From Bugula neritina (lineage: Eukaryota > Bryozoa > Gymnolaemata > Cheilostomatida > Bugulidae): a stretch of 64,000 nt of DNA. Of the stretch, positions 25,201 through 36,634 are shown piece by piece. The translations under genes and the position numbers were made by a program. Every line of letters begins with the position of its first letter. Within the stretch, counting starts at the first letter, position 1. Below the pieces are notes generated by a model. It worked only from the letters and a program-made list of their open reading frames with translations. It was not told the origin of the DNA and ran no database searches. The stretch lies in assembly GCA_964035545.1 (NCBI GenBank), contig OZ037766.1, positions 662,501-726,500 on the forward strand, given 5' to 3'.

Positions 25201-26406
25201 CGCCTAGTTATACCTGAGCAACTACGCAAGCAAATTTTGGTGGAGATTCACACAGGTCATCAAGGGATAGTCAAGTCTAAGGCTATCGCAAGAAGCTACG
25301 TATGGTGGCCGGGACTGGATAAGGACATCGAGGAAGTTTGTAAAACATGTGAAGCATGTCAGAGAGACAAACCCAACCCCCCAATAGCAGGAACGCACCC
25401 TTGGATCCCTGCTCAAACACCTTGGGAGAGGATTCATGTAGATTACGCTGGACCAGTGGAAGGACACATGTTTTTGATTGTGGTAGACGCATATGCCAAA
25501 TGGCCAGAAATTCTTATGACATCTACATCGACAACATCGGTGACATGCAACGCGTTAAGGGGGCTGTTTGCGAGACATGGCTTGCCAAATGTTTTGGTAT
25601 CAGACAATGGACCATGTTTCACATCAGCAGACTTTAAGGAGTTCACTCAAAGTTATGGGATAATCCATAAGTTCTCCCCGCCCTATCACCCCGCCACCAA
25701 TGGCCAGGCAGAGCGCTTTGTACGCTCATTTAAGGAAGGTATGAAGAAAGGAAGGGGCGCAATACAAGTAAAACTCGACAAATGGCTACTGGCATATCGA
25801 ACTGCTCCTCATAGTGTGACAGGCATTTCACCAGCTAGCAGATTCCTGGGACGGACACTAAAAACAAGGCTGGATTTGCTGTTTCCTAGTCAAAACGCTG
25901 AAAGGTCTAGATTTACTGAGTTGAAAACTAGGCAGTTTGAGGTAGGTGATTTAGTGTGGGCAAGGGATTATATGTCCTCTGACTTCTGGAGAAAAGGTAA
26001 GGTAGTTGAGGTAACGGGACCGCTAACATACGTAGTACAAGTTCAAGGGAAAGGTGAGTGGAGAAGGCATATTGACCAACTGCGTCTAAGAGTGGAGAGT
26101 CGTGACTCAGTGTTAAACGGTCAAGGCACAGGTATGGGTAGGTGGCCAACACAAAATGTAACACCCTATACCAAGATCTACCCAAATCAGGAAAGTAATA
26201 ATGACCCTGATGAACTCTCGAGTGACCACGCAGGCTCGGCTAGACATCAGCCATTTGCAGAGGGGGGCGATAACACTTTGGGTAATGGAAACGACCCGGT
26301 TGTGCCTCACGCGTCGTCGGCATCGAGCGCAGCACTGTCACCAGACGCGATTCCAGTCCGCCGGTCCTCACGGATCAAGAAAGCACCTGTTAGATTGAAT
26401 TTGTAA
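22252..26406 (+). CDS. Gag-pol polyprotein of the LTR retrotransposon, intact, 1384 aa
   Basis: Single open frame; I start it at the first ATG (22252, MASNIGSVGEF), because the open frame upstream has no ATG. Domains in order: Gag to residue ~200; two CX2CX4HX4C zinc knuckles (~208-245, CFRCLGTNHQSHQC and CHHCNMKGHIKRAC) that bind RNA; aspartic protease with DTG at ~337; reverse transcriptase with YYDDILI at ~627; RNase H starting at TCDAS (~776); integrase with an HHCC zinc finger (H..H near 998-1003, CKTCEACQ near 1028) and a D,D-35-E core (DYAG ~1063, SDNG ~1118, QAERF ~1153). Gag and Pol share one frame with no frameshift or stop between them, as in several Mag-type elements. All catalytic residues I can see are present. 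Confidence 0.97.
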   Translation: MASNIGSVGEFDVSKPKDWPTWKLRFKAWLAVNKIDNDDKINALLAVAGGDLVDLLVSLCHPADVTTKDFDVLMKLIDDHYGAGRNEIAESYMFDCRSQNDTESVADYVVALRKLSVHCNFGSQWEQRMRNRLVSGVKNDKIRTRLLSEGAKLTWERAVEIAITADVQNNYTDMSRAANVGNGGMSVQRIGNDRNRGNVMTRSRPNFKCFRCLGTNHQSHQCKFKDSNCHHCNMKGHIKRACRQLQKVQGVEEDRQQLMPTPQSQSRAPSASGYPSTLDQYYANQNSRDSEQLNSQYFSSNPNNDCLSVRCVSGPHNQQITVNVDIEGVTMAMEVDTGSCITLITSADYDRYFSRIPLKPCGLTFRSASGDSVAILGKFEVRAQYGDQVHRLCLRVARGHSRLLGRDWLSVIRLKWAEIGAQLHGNKMVNGINFDRIRAIKQLKQKHTEVFKKELGTLKGIHARLRLKEGTIPKTTKPYRVPLAMRTKVESEYERLESLGILEKVSASEWSTGVVAVPKPDGSVRICGNYKTTVNPALMPVAPPQINVDGILANLNVDGKSKYFTTLDLAQAYNQMIVSKESRPLLALATHKGLYAYTRLAFGISVAPALWQNAMEQVLMGIERVQVYYDDILIAGRTEEEHVKLLDQVMTRLEEYGLRLNEQKCMFFRESVEYLGMVIDQNGIAPIPSKIEKVIGTPKPKDVTQLRSYVSMLSYYRRYLKNLAQEIAPLTNMLAGKKTQLDWSKEAEEAFARSKSMLKSSGLLIHFDPKLKTRVTCDASRDGIAAILSHIGEDGQDRPVQFSSRALTPTERLYPQLEREALAIVYGLEKFYYYIYGRRFTLVTDNQPLTWIFHPNKSLPIMTAEKIQRWALYVSQFDYEIEFKRGQDNNADYFSRMPVDPAPVDNVNISEVGYVFSVTEEVLPVTAEVIAKYTLSDPTLLGVMKYSRFGWPKHLKGDEESLRPYYARRDEIGVERGCILMGLRLVIPEQLRKQILVEIHTGHQGIVKSKAIARSYVWWPGLDKDIEEVCKTCEACQRDKPNPPIAGTHPWIPAQTPWERIHVDYAGPVEGHMFLIVVDAYAKWPEILMTSTSTTSVTCNALRGLFARHGLPNVLVSDNGPCFTSADFKEFTQSYGIIHKFSPPYHPATNGQAERFVRSFKEGMKKGRGAIQVKLDKWLLAYRTAPHSVTGISPASRFLGRTLKTRLDLLFPSQNAERSRFTELKTRQFEVGDLVWARDYMSSDFWRKGKVVEVTGPLTYVVQVQGKGEWRRHIDQLRLRVESRDSVLNGQGTGMGRWPTQNVTPYTKIYPNQESNNDPDELSSDHAGSARHQPFAEGGDNTLGNGNDPVVPHASSASSAALSPDAIPVRRSSRIKKAPVRLNL

Positions 26407-26600
26407 CTTTTTGTATTATTGTAATTGTGTTTCAATTATAACATTCTTTACCAAGCTTAGTATATCTGTTTTCCATACAGTAGCAGTATCTTTATGTAAT
26501 GGTTTTACAGTACAATGCGACCTAACATTTGTTAATTATAATTACAGCTTTTTATGTTTTGTTTATTTTGCTTTGAATGTCAATGTGGAAGTTCTTCTTT

Positions 26601-26613
26601 AGAAACCGGAGAG
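26601..26613 (+). other. Polypurine tract
   Basis: AGAAACCGGAGAG lies immediately before the 3' LTR at the place where plus-strand priming occurs. The central CC makes it weaker than usual. Confidence 0.5.
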
Positions 26614-26614
26614 T

Positions 26615-26802
26615 TGTTATGTTTATAGAATTGTATACTAGAGTTATGTCCCCTATTGTAGTTCGTATTTTGAAATTATCATCGTTTGTGTATGACGTCA
26701 TTATGGGCAGTCGCCATTACTACTCTATCGGAATATTAATAGCATGTTTAACTGAATTTACTAAATATCAATAAAAGTTATAAAACTAGATTGAACACAA
26801 CA
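26615..26802 (+). repeat. 3' LTR, 188 bp
   Basis: Matches the 5' LTR base for base by inspection. Followed at once by the ACCGT duplication. Confidence 0.97.
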
Positions 26803-26807
26803 ACCGT

Positions 26808-27640
26808 ATTATAATTTTACTACTGTAACGCCATAATAATAACATAATATTACTACAATATATTTCTATAACCTTTGAACTTGAGTTTGCAGCTTGTATT
26901 ATAAAGCCATTAATATTTATAGCTATACAAGACTACTTTGGTGATAATGGCGTTAAATAGTTTATAGCTTGTAGAACAACATTACAATTACTGTGTTTAG
27001 ATTTAAATTATCAAATGAGTTTCACAACAACTATAAGAAAAGATGTTACAACAGTTTACAGGTAAACTCATAAGCTAGTGTTACTGTATATACATCTACA
27101 CTACTAGCTGTCTATGTATTATATGTATATAACAAAATGTTTGGCAAGTTTTCCATTACCAACACTGGAAGGAGCAAAAATATGCGAAGTGAGAAAACTT
27201 TTTGGCAAGTGTGCAGTCTGAATGGATCATGGCAAAATAGCATACAACTCACAGATTAAAAAAATAAATAAATTTGAATCACTACACATAAGTAAAATAT
27301 AAAAAGCAGAGTATAATATATTACTTGAACAGTGTTCACAATGTACTTGCCCATCTACACGCTATTATTATTAAAACTATACGAGGTTTTCTCTACTTTG
27401 TCCTTTGTTATTAATTTTTGACATTGCTAACGTATTTTATTGGAAATATTTGATTTAAAGCATAAAAAATTATTTTTTCATAAAAATATGGCATAAGTGA
27501 GTGAAAGAGCTACAGCCACTCAGCTAACAGAGTACTACTAGCTGTGACCGCAGAGGAAAACTCTTGTTTATTAACTAAGGGATGTGCATGGGTTTATACG
27601 AAGTTGTATTTATAGTATTTTAGCTGTCTTTTAAATATAA
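26808..27640. other. Intergenic, no gene seen
   Basis: AT-rich unique DNA downstream of the retrotransposon. No exon recognised. Confidence 0.45.
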
Positions 27641-28052
27641 TAATAGTTTCTATATATAAAAGTAGATATAGAGTGTGTACTGAGTATATATAGAGTAGGT
27701 ATAGAGTATATAGAGAGTATATAGAGAGCATATCTAGAGTATATATAGAGTAGATATAGAGAGTATATATAGAGTAGATATAGAGTAGATATATAGAGTA
27801 GATATATAGAGTAGATATAGTACAGTGTATGGAGAATATATAGAGGTCTATAGAAGCATGTTGTGACAAAAAGATTAATATTATATGTTCAAGGAATTTC
27901 TACCACAGCAAGTATTAATCGAGTATGATAATAATGTATATTATAATGGCATAACATAATATGTATTATAATAACATGACATAATAATATATATTATTAT
28001 AATGACATAACATAATGTATATTATAATGGCATAACATAATATATTACATAT
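27641..28052. repeat. AT-rich simple repeats (TATAGAGTAGATATAGAG and CATAACATAATATGTATTAT)
   Basis: 27641-27850 is a purine/AT array of GAGTAGATATA steps. 27920-28052 carries four copies of an approximately 30-bp unit with AATGGCATAACATAATAT. Neither encodes a gene. Confidence 0.8.
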
Positions 28053-29110
28053 ATTGTATTCCAGTGATAATGTTCCACTCCCTGTAATTATTGTATGCTG
28101 AAGAGAGTGTTTATCAAATAACACGTTTCAATAACTCAGTGGTATCAGCATGTAATTGCCAGGTTTTAGCTTTGTATTGTCTACACCAACGTGTCATTGT
28201 TTTCTTACACAATACCAAATCATTTCTTGGTTTGTTTACCAAAGTGTACTAATAAACTAGTCCTTAGAATTTATTACTTATTAGTTTTAAAGTTGTTTGA
28301 AATAGAATTAATAAATAATACTTTATAGATGAAGCTGAAAATACAAAGCAGAAAATATTCAAATGAGAAATCCACTTTGCTAAACAAACCAACAATTATT
28401 ACACTTATTAGTGCAAGTTAGGTAATATTATTTTAGTACAAATATGTTATAAGCTACAAGCAGTTACACATCTGATTATAAATGGAACATCTAATTTAAA
28501 AATATATTTGTTAGTTTCAAAAAGAAATATGAAATAGATCCTTAAAACTGCTTAAAGAAATGATATAAATCATTGTTTTTTAATTAATTTATTGTATTCA
28601 ATATTTAGGTGCAATTGAATATTTTTTAAGCACAATTGAATTGTTAATTTGCTTTTTGTTGCAGTATGAGGAATTGCATACTCTCTTCTTTGCAGTCCTT
28701 ACAAGCGCACCCCCCTTTCTCTCTATACACTTATTTTATCTGGCATACCCCCTTTTTCTTTTCTGCACTTCTACATATTCCTGCAATAAATATTTCAATA
28801 ATATTCAAATAAATTGCACATAAAATATATATTGTACCAAAATAAGTAAATATCGTCTAACTGGGAAGGATCCAAGTGGGAAACATCTAAGTGGGAAATT
28901 TAGTCTATCGTCTAACTGGGAAGCGTCTATCTGGGATGACACCACCAAAGTCATATAAGAGCTAAAGTGACACCAACGCAGCATGTAGCTAAACTGACAA
29001 GTGATTCAAGGTGCTTGTTATTTACAAAATCATATTATTATAAATATATAGGTAGGGTTCCTTACCTGGTTAATTGCAGGGTCTAACTAGTGCAGGTAAT
29101 AGTTATCAAA
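28053..29110. other. Spacer upstream of prohormone gene 1
   Basis: AT-rich. At 28857-28935 a short motif, TCTAACTGGGAAG / ATCTAAGTGGGAAA, is repeated four times. A second TATA-like CATATAAGAGC occurs at 28951. No exon seen. Confidence 0.4.
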
Positions 29111-29113
29111 CTG

Positions 29114-29120
29114 TATATAA
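29114..29120 (+). promoter_or_regulatory. TATA box of prohormone gene 1
   Basis: TATATAA followed about 30 nt later by a short non-coding exon that ends at CAATCAG|GTAAGC (29176). The paralogous gene has the same arrangement (TATATAA at 36628, exon end GACAG|GTAAGG at 36745), which supports both calls. Confidence 0.6.
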
Positions 29121-29546
29121 ATGTTACATAACCAGTCCACCAGTAAGTGGAGCTTCAGAGTTCAATAAACAATCAGGTAAGCAACACTGGACGTTTGTTT
29201 TGACTTTTTTCTCATTTCAAGTAACACTTTGTAGAATATATCTCACCATATTTGTTTATAAGTTGTTTAGATATCACAAATAATTAGAAACTTAGTTAAT
29301 GAAATACTCCTGTGCTAATTTGTGTCATGACTTAATGTGCTGGCGTTTTGTTAATAACACTCACTAAACTTCGTATGTAAATGAATTGACTGACAAAACT
29401 TTCAGCTTTGCCTTTAAACTTTTCAATTTCTGCTTTTCACAAAATGCTATAGATAAAAAATGTATTACTCATTCAACTCTAAAAAAGAGATATAAACATA
29501 ATATTTATGTTATTATTGACATGAGTAAGATTACTTGATGTTACAG

Positions 29547-30188
29547 AATGACAGGCACCCTGATCTGTACGCTGCTTTTAGCGCTGCTAGTAGCTCTAGA
29601 AGCACGTCCTGCACCCGCCCTGCAAAATTGTGATCTACACGAACACCGAGATATTGACTCAGAACTGTACGAACTCCAAAGAGCTATTGCAGCCAAGAAT
29701 TCTCGTAAACCTATCAGTGCAGATGCATTGAAGAAGTTACACAGAATGAAACGTGGTGTCTCTCTTGGTAAGTTTTATATGATATGCCAGCAGAGTATGT
29801 AAATGTGTGCATATATGTATATTTTACAACCGTGAGTATAAGTATAAGAATAAATGTATATGTATAATGTAAGTGTAGATACAAGTGTAGTGATACAGTG
29901 AAAGGAGTGTTTAGTTTATAGATGTTGACAGTCAGAATTAGTGCGCTGCTTAATATAATATCATCTTTGTAATCACTGCTTTTAAAAAAGTTCGATGTTT
30001 GGTTGGTTTCAGCTGGTCTTGACAATATTGGAATGGTCGCCTACTACTTGGAGAGAATCAGACAGCGGCACAAAAATGCCCCAAATACTACCCTCCCCCC
30101 TACCCGTCCCCCTCCTGCCCACATTGCTTCTACAGATATGGACTTGCTGTTAGCATTGCTGGACGAGTCGGCACCTTCTCAATCGTAG
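29547..30188 (+). CDS. Secreted prohormone 1, GVSLAGLDN peptide precursor, 131 aa
   Basis: Coding exons 29548-29767 and 30013-30188; phase 1 GT-AG intron. A non-coding exon ends at 29176 and the coding exon opens with A|ATG. The precursor has a signal peptide (MTGTLICTLLLALLVALEA|RPAPA), a propeptide with one Cys, and a KR site at HRMKR. The product begins GVSLAGLDNIGMVAYYLERI and continues RQRHK, a Pro/Thr linker (PPTRPPPAHI) and an acidic/Leu end (DMDLLLALLDE). No Gly-basic amidation signal. The intron splits the peptide after GVSL. I do not recognise the family. The start V-S..L..N(I)G......(L)ER(I) recalls parathyroid-hormone peptides; the spacing S...(L)E.IR.R recalls egg-laying-hormone/CRF peptides. 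Both families act on class B1 GPCRs, but neither match is proof. Close paralogue 8 kb downstream on the same strand. Confidence 0.8.
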
Positions 30189-31304
30189 GATGTACCGGAG
30201 CATGCCCTCCTCCGCTTGATAGTGAGTCTTTTCACTTCTCAGTAAAAGTAATGCTTTAAGGGTCCAGCTGACTAAAACGATGCGTAACTGTTTTATATAA
30301 TATTTCGACTTTTTGTGTGAAAATACAATTTTGAGTAAATAACCTGCCATATTAAACTTTAAACGAAAGGTTTACAAATGCTCAGCCATTAAAACATTTA
30401 ACTTGACTTAGTTATATACTGAAATATTATCAAACATTATACTAATACCAGCTGCTTAGTCATATCTAAAGAAACTTATAAATAATTTTTAGTTTATTTT
30501 AAAAGAGGCCTATTAATATTTAAAATAAGTAGAACAACGTTTTCTATTATTTATGTAAATAATATATGGAACAATGTTATTAATGATTTAATTTATTTTG
30601 TAGACTACCAAACACGAAGCAAATATAATCTTTCGATTATACTTACAGAAGTTTCCAACTTACCAGCTTTATTTCTCTCTCTAAATCTCTTGGTATATAA
30701 CTAAATGGTTTATTATTTACTTGTATCACTTGTGTTGTGACTCATGCCAGTGTTTACTGCCAACTAATGCTAATAAATACAGTATATACAGTTTAATAAA
30801 AAGTTTAAGTATATATTTATGCACTTACTTTTTTATATTGACACAGTTGCAAGGTTTGGAATAAGTTTAAACGTACTGCCAGATAAGACAAGGTTTAACT
30901 ATACAGTTTACTTTATCATAGAGAGTTGTTATTACGTAACATGTGGCAGCAGCTTTCAATGCAGATCATATCAATAAATATACAAATGGGAGTTGCTTCC
31001 CCAAACAAAGAGTTACTAGGTTTATAAATACAGAGTTATCTTCCCATCAGTTATCAAAGAATATTAGTTTTCTATTTGCCGTACATTTAGCAGGGTATCA
31101 TGGTATACAACTTTTTCATTCTCATCACTTCTCTGTCACTTTAAGTTTTATTATTAACTGATAAGTAGAAACTCGCACAAGTAAGTATTGCAGGAAACAG
31201 AAACTTTAAAAATAACATAATGTTGAAAAATATTGATACAAAATTATCATAGAAAATACTCTTTCCCCATCTTATTTTTAAACTCAATTATTTTTTAAAC
31301 AATA
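30189..31304. other. 3' UTR and spacer
   Basis: A GTGAGT donor-like site lies 33 nt after the stop codon (30221), so a 3' UTR intron is possible. An AATAAA occurs near 30770. No other gene recognised. Confidence 0.4.
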
Positions 31305-31545
31305 CAGTATAGCCTCTGCTTCAACTGTACAGCATAGCCTGTGTTTCAACTATACAGCACAGCCTGTGCTTCAACTGTACAGTATAGCCTCTGCTTCAAC
31401 TGTACAGCATAGCCTGTGTTTTAACTCTACAGCATAGCCTGTGCTTCAACTATACAGCATAGCCTGTGCTTCAACTATACAGCATAGCCTGTGCTTCAAC
31501 TGTACAGCATAGCCTGTGCTTCAACTGTACAGCATAGCCTGGACT
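31305..31545. repeat. 25-bp minisatellite
   Basis: Nine to ten copies of a 25-bp unit, TGTACAGCATAGCCTGTG followed by CTTCAAC, between the two prohormone genes. Confidence 0.95.
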
Positions 31546-34500
31546 TTTTTTCAATCATGAACTGTGTTATAGAAAGGGGATATATTTGCTGGCTACATTC
31601 CAAATGATGTAGTTTGTACAAAGACAGTTAATCACTCTTTGAACAAACTGGACATGGTTAGACCAGTATAATAGTGAGAGATTCTGTTAGTCTGTTGATA
31701 CTCTAGCTGTGCACAGCTACAAGTGCTAATTATTAATGTTTGCTGTTGCTGTTTGTTATTGTTGATTATAGTGTGAAATACGCTGCTTTATTTAGCCCTA
31801 ATATACATATAATAATAATAATAACAATATCTGTGACAATAATTATATAGCTAAAGTTTGTAATGAGTTGACAAGTAACAAAATTAGATCAAAATGATGT
31901 GAGAACATTCAAACTGATAAAGTGTTCAAAACACCCTCATAGCTCAACTATGTGTGGTCTTAAAATCTATTTTTAGTTGTTGGGCAGTGCTGAGGGTTGT
32001 GTAGTAATTTGATATCACCGTTGTCACCTCCCAGCTAGCAAAATCATTTGAAGTTTAGATTAGCCCAAATCTATAGGCATCAAAGTTCTGTGGAATAGAT
32101 TTTCCCACTGCACGCTTGCCATGTGAGTGAAACTTGCTGGTCATAATATGAATTTGAAGCTGTGAGGGTGTGTGGTTGATATGACGTATACAACAGACGT
32201 TCACATATCTTGTAGTTTATATATTTAGGATTTTATTTATTTATAACAGTGGGATGTTCATAACAATGCAGATGAATATTAAACTTGAAGTACTCTTACT
32301 GTAACATGATACGGGTGGGTGGGAAGTTGAGTCATGTCATCGCGGTAGAGTAGAACATAAAGTTACAGCTGTTACTGCTATAAGACTTACACTTCAAAGT
32401 GTAGGTGGTATGGGTTTGTATTATGAGCCATTGTCATGTATTGTCACATGCATTGTATATGTATATATATATATATATAATTTATGTTGGAGCTATTAGG
32501 GGCGTTATATGAGAGAGGGACAACTCTGTTATTTCTCTATGAATAAACAATGATTTATCATATGTTTATGACTAAATTCAAATTGGCCAACAAAAATATT
32601 TAAATTACTAATTACTTTTGTTTTTTAATAAAATTAGAGATAAATTACAAATCTGCATGAAACACATAAGTTAAAGCAATCAGTGAGTCAATTTGTTTAG
32701 CTGCTACACAAAAACTGAAAAATTATGTCATACATGTTTGTTTGCATGAGTATAAATTGTATAGCAAAACCTTAAAATGTTCTTTTAGAGACCACACCAC
32801 TACATGTATATACTGACTTGTGCCTTTTACAGAGTGCTGTTTAAACTATATATAAAGCAGGTTTGCATCACTTAAATATCATGTTTTCCAGAATGCAATT
32901 GTTGGGTGCTGAAGTACTATTGTGAGATGTTATACAAAATACTTTAATATTATAAACTATATCTTACCATAACTAAAGTTTGTTGAAAGGTAAATAGAAG
33001 ATTATGAAATACGAAAAAGCTGCATAATATGAATTATGTTACAGAAATATACAGTACAATGAAAGGTCCTCAACAGTCTGAAAATATGCAATGTGCCTGT
33101 ACACCACATGCATGTGTAGCATCTCAGCATTGATAAACTTCAAAAAGAGTGGATTCAATGGGGGCATAAGATATGTATTAAAAACTTGAAATTTAATTTC
33201 AAACCATAGCCTATGTAGCTGAAATTGAAATTATGTTTTAAGTATATATAAGCATATTTAATAATCAGCCGTAGAAAGCTCAGGGGTTAAACTTTGATGG
33301 CAGGCTTTTAAGAAAAGTTGTAATTTATAAGCACAAAAATATTTCTCCACCACTGAATAGAATTATTATTTGATATAGATAATAATTTGCAAAAATAATC
33401 ACGCATACAAAACACAGCTCTATTTCTAATATATTGCAAAACCATTGCTATTGCAACACTCACTTGACTGCCATATTTCCTGAAAAAACCATTTTGCTGA
33501 CCTTAAAATTTTGCTAAACATTTGAAAAGTTGTGCACTTGACTTGAAGTGATTCATTGCAAAACAAAACAACAATTTTATTGTGTATTTCATATAAAAAT
33601 CCCTCAATATGTTTCAATACATTCTCACATGTGAAGCAGGGTTTTCTATTTTATATGATTCATAAGAATTGTATAAACAATACTTTGACATCAACAGCAT
33701 TCATTATTAAATATTATGTATAATATTATAATATAATAATAAAGTATAAATAATATATTTATTGCAATCATAGGTCTAAAAAAAAGTTAAAAAGCTCAAA
33801 TAAATGTGAAACATATTTATATATTTCATATTATTTGCAGTGTACCATCTCAAAGAAAGCATAATTTATAAATATTTTTTACAACAGTCATGTTTGTTGG
33901 AGGATATATTGACATCATGCATTGGCGGCTGATTTAGTATAGTGATAAATTGAACATTTCTGATGGCCATAAAAATAAAATATTGTTCCTAAAAACTCAT
34001 GCTTACAATCTATTATTCAATTAATATTAATAATAATGTTTGTACAAGTTATTGGCATACTGACTCATAAACATGATCATGAAGACCGAATGCAGGTCAC
34101 TTGCACAGTTTTCCAGTGAACTTAAACTGTACATAAATCACACCATTTCGCATCAACTTTGGCAGCTATACTATAATATTGCTAGAGAAAATTGGCAACT
34201 CTCCAATTCCACTTAACATACTTTTCAATACTCCTACAAGTATCCATAATTTCAGAATTAGCAAAAGATATAGATTAGATGTTATTTTCTTTACATTTAA
34301 AGTAATTGGCAACACCACAATACAATAGTTCATCAATTCAAACATATCTGTAGAGTATACTTCATATATTCACTTTGCTTATATCAGTAACTCATCCTAG
34401 CTATATGAGTTGAATTTATTCAATATGATCTCACTTAAACTAGAAATGACTCAACACTATACATTTCAATATTAGTCATTGAGTTCACGAGGCGTGTCTT

Positions 34501-36620
34501 GTGAATAAACTTCATATCTCTTTCATGTTCATTAGCGTAACGTGAAACGTAATTTGTTAATAGGAAGGAAATTGGCATTAACCTCAAAATGCTCATTAGT
34601 CATTTTCAGTATTACATACGAGCCAGTGTTAATCAGAAATTTTTAATAGTGAAAAAATATTTTTTTTTATCTCATCCATTATTTCCTTATATATTGAGAT
34701 TCCGAAACTACACATCTCTGTACTGACATATTTTGGTTGTGACAATTTTATTTTAAAATATTTTAGTGCTGCATGAGTCTAACTTGCAGTTTTATTTTGA
34801 AATATTGTATTAAAAATATTTTAAAATAAAAGCTTTATGCAGACTCTAATAATAAAGGTAGAGTTTGGAGTATTTAAAATGCAGACATTAAGTAAAGAAA
34901 TGTAATAAATGGAGTCGGTGTGTTCCTTTACCTAGCCTGTGCTAAATGCACATTAAGCCAGCAGAATAATACTATACTTTTCTTTTTATTTACTGACTTT
35001 TATTAAAAAGAACCAATATAAGTCAATTTTTGTTTTTAGTAAACACAACATTTCAGTTGTCTTAATTAATTAATTAAACACTTAGTTCCGTCATGTCTTT
35101 GTATAATCATATGGTTGTGGCACAAATAGAATGTGGTTCTATATTTGATGGATTATAATATTTCTGCAGATAAAGGATGTAAATAATATTAGATATGTTG
35201 CAATGTCATATTTTATGGTTATGAATGTATATTTTGAATTGCTCTATGCATGAGCTGCATATGTGTGTATAATTAGTTCCATAAGGTTTTACTTGATGTC
35301 CCTTCATAAGCAATTCAAGATATGTGTATTCTCCACAATTGCAGCTTGTTCAAGGTACATTGAAGGTTATTGGGAAATCTGTTTACTACAGCCAGCACTA
35401 TAAAAGCTCAACATTTTGTAATTCATTCCCCCCTCCCCCACCTTCACCCCCTCCCCCACCTTTACCTCTCCCTCCTCTTTCAACCTCTCCCCCACCTTCT
35501 CCTGACCTTTGCCCCCCACCTCCATTTCACTAATAAAGTATGCTTTAGAAATCTCTGTACTCTTATATATTTTAAGTTTTATATTTTTTAAAAAAGAGCA
35601 CTGGTAAATTGTTTTCTGTTGCTAATGTATATATAATACTTGTAAAACTGGCATTTGAATTTCTTTTTACTGTATTTTTGCTTCGTATAGAGTCATTTTA
35701 AAGTAAATTAAAAGTATTCATCTTGTTAGGAGAAGCAAAATAAATTTTCTGCAATATAAGAAAGCACTCATACAAATATGGAAAGCTTCATATCGTATGT
35801 AAGTTTAGTGCGAAATGAATTATAGCATTTCTCATTAAAGAACAATTATCAGTTGAAATATTATAGAGAGTATTGAAATAATTTATAAAGCCTTGGTTGG
35901 TTTTCTATAGCCAGGAGTTAATGTGGGGAGCAACAATTAGGAATGCTACTTCAAATTAAGCTTTACAATAAAATAAAAGCCTCAGAGCAATGCAATAAGT
36001 ACAAGCCTGCAGCGCTACGTAGTAAAATGGGAGCTGAATACAGTGGATAACTTAAAGTGAGCATGTATTGGCACATGCATGTCTTTCTATGAAAATGTTT
36101 GATTTGCCCTAACTAAAGATTAATATTATATTTAGTTCAATGCTATTAACTATGTGGAAGCGGAGCTAGACTTAATAATGGACATATTTTCAGGTTAACT
36201 AGTTTTAGCAATCTGGAAATAAAAAACTTGACATCTCCAAACTTACTCTAATACAGTATAGCCTACTTGTATATAATTTTTGTGGATATTATCATTGTGA
36301 AAATGTTATAGGCTGGAGTTTTAATTTATGTTTTAATTAATAAAGATTTGTCCAGCTGATAGTGATGAGTTGTAAATTCTATTTTTAGAATATTATCATA
36401 TCATAACAGAAAGAATAACAGATGAAGTGTGTGGCCTGTGTAGTGTGGAACACATGTTCTATTGTGAATGGAAAATTATCCAGTATAATATGTTATTATT
36501 AATCTAATAACCTAATGCAGTAGCACTATACAATGCTATGTGCAGTGACAGGTTATGCAAGGTGCTTGCTACTAGCATCTGCTGTGAAGCTCCACCTATA
36601 AACATGTCAAAACACGAGTT
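31546..36620. other. 5 kb spacer between the prohormone genes
   Basis: AT-rich unique DNA with no exon that I can support. A C/T-rich tract at 35421-35525 (CCCCCTCCCCCACC-type) is a polypyrimidine run that keeps two short frames open. A (TA) patch lies at 32458-32478. No tRNA or other RNA gene recognised. Confidence 0.45.
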
Positions 36621-36627
36621 GCTGAGA

Positions 36628-36634
36628 TATATAA
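36628..36634 (+). promoter_or_regulatory. TATA box of prohormone gene 2
   Basis: TATATAA about 115 nt before the non-coding exon end at 36745 (GACAG|GTAAGG). Transcription start is expected near 36660. Confidence 0.6.

Larger units (their letters stand above)
22027..26807 (+). mobile_element. Complete Ty3/Gypsy LTR retrotransposon (Mag-like lineage)
   Basis: A 4.77-kb element flanked by the perfect 5-bp duplication ACCGT (22027-22031 and 26803-26807). Its two 188-bp LTRs (22032-22219, 26615-26802) start TGTTATG, end ACAACA and show no difference by eye, which means a very recent insertion. After the 5' LTR the primer-binding site TGGCGACGAGGAT is complementary to the 3' end of animal tRNA-Ser(GCU), as known for Mag-type elements. 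The purine-rich run AGAAACCGGAGAG just before the 3' LTR is the likely polypurine tract. One long gag-pol frame is intact, so the copy could be autonomous. No envelope gene is present. Confidence 0.97.

Noticed and set aside
23448-26310. Minus-strand and other-frame open frames inside the retrotransposon
   Set aside because: Shadows of the intact gag-pol frame with no domain content.
35324-35591. Proline-rich open frames
   Set aside because: Translation of a C/T-rich polypyrimidine tract, with no supporting context.
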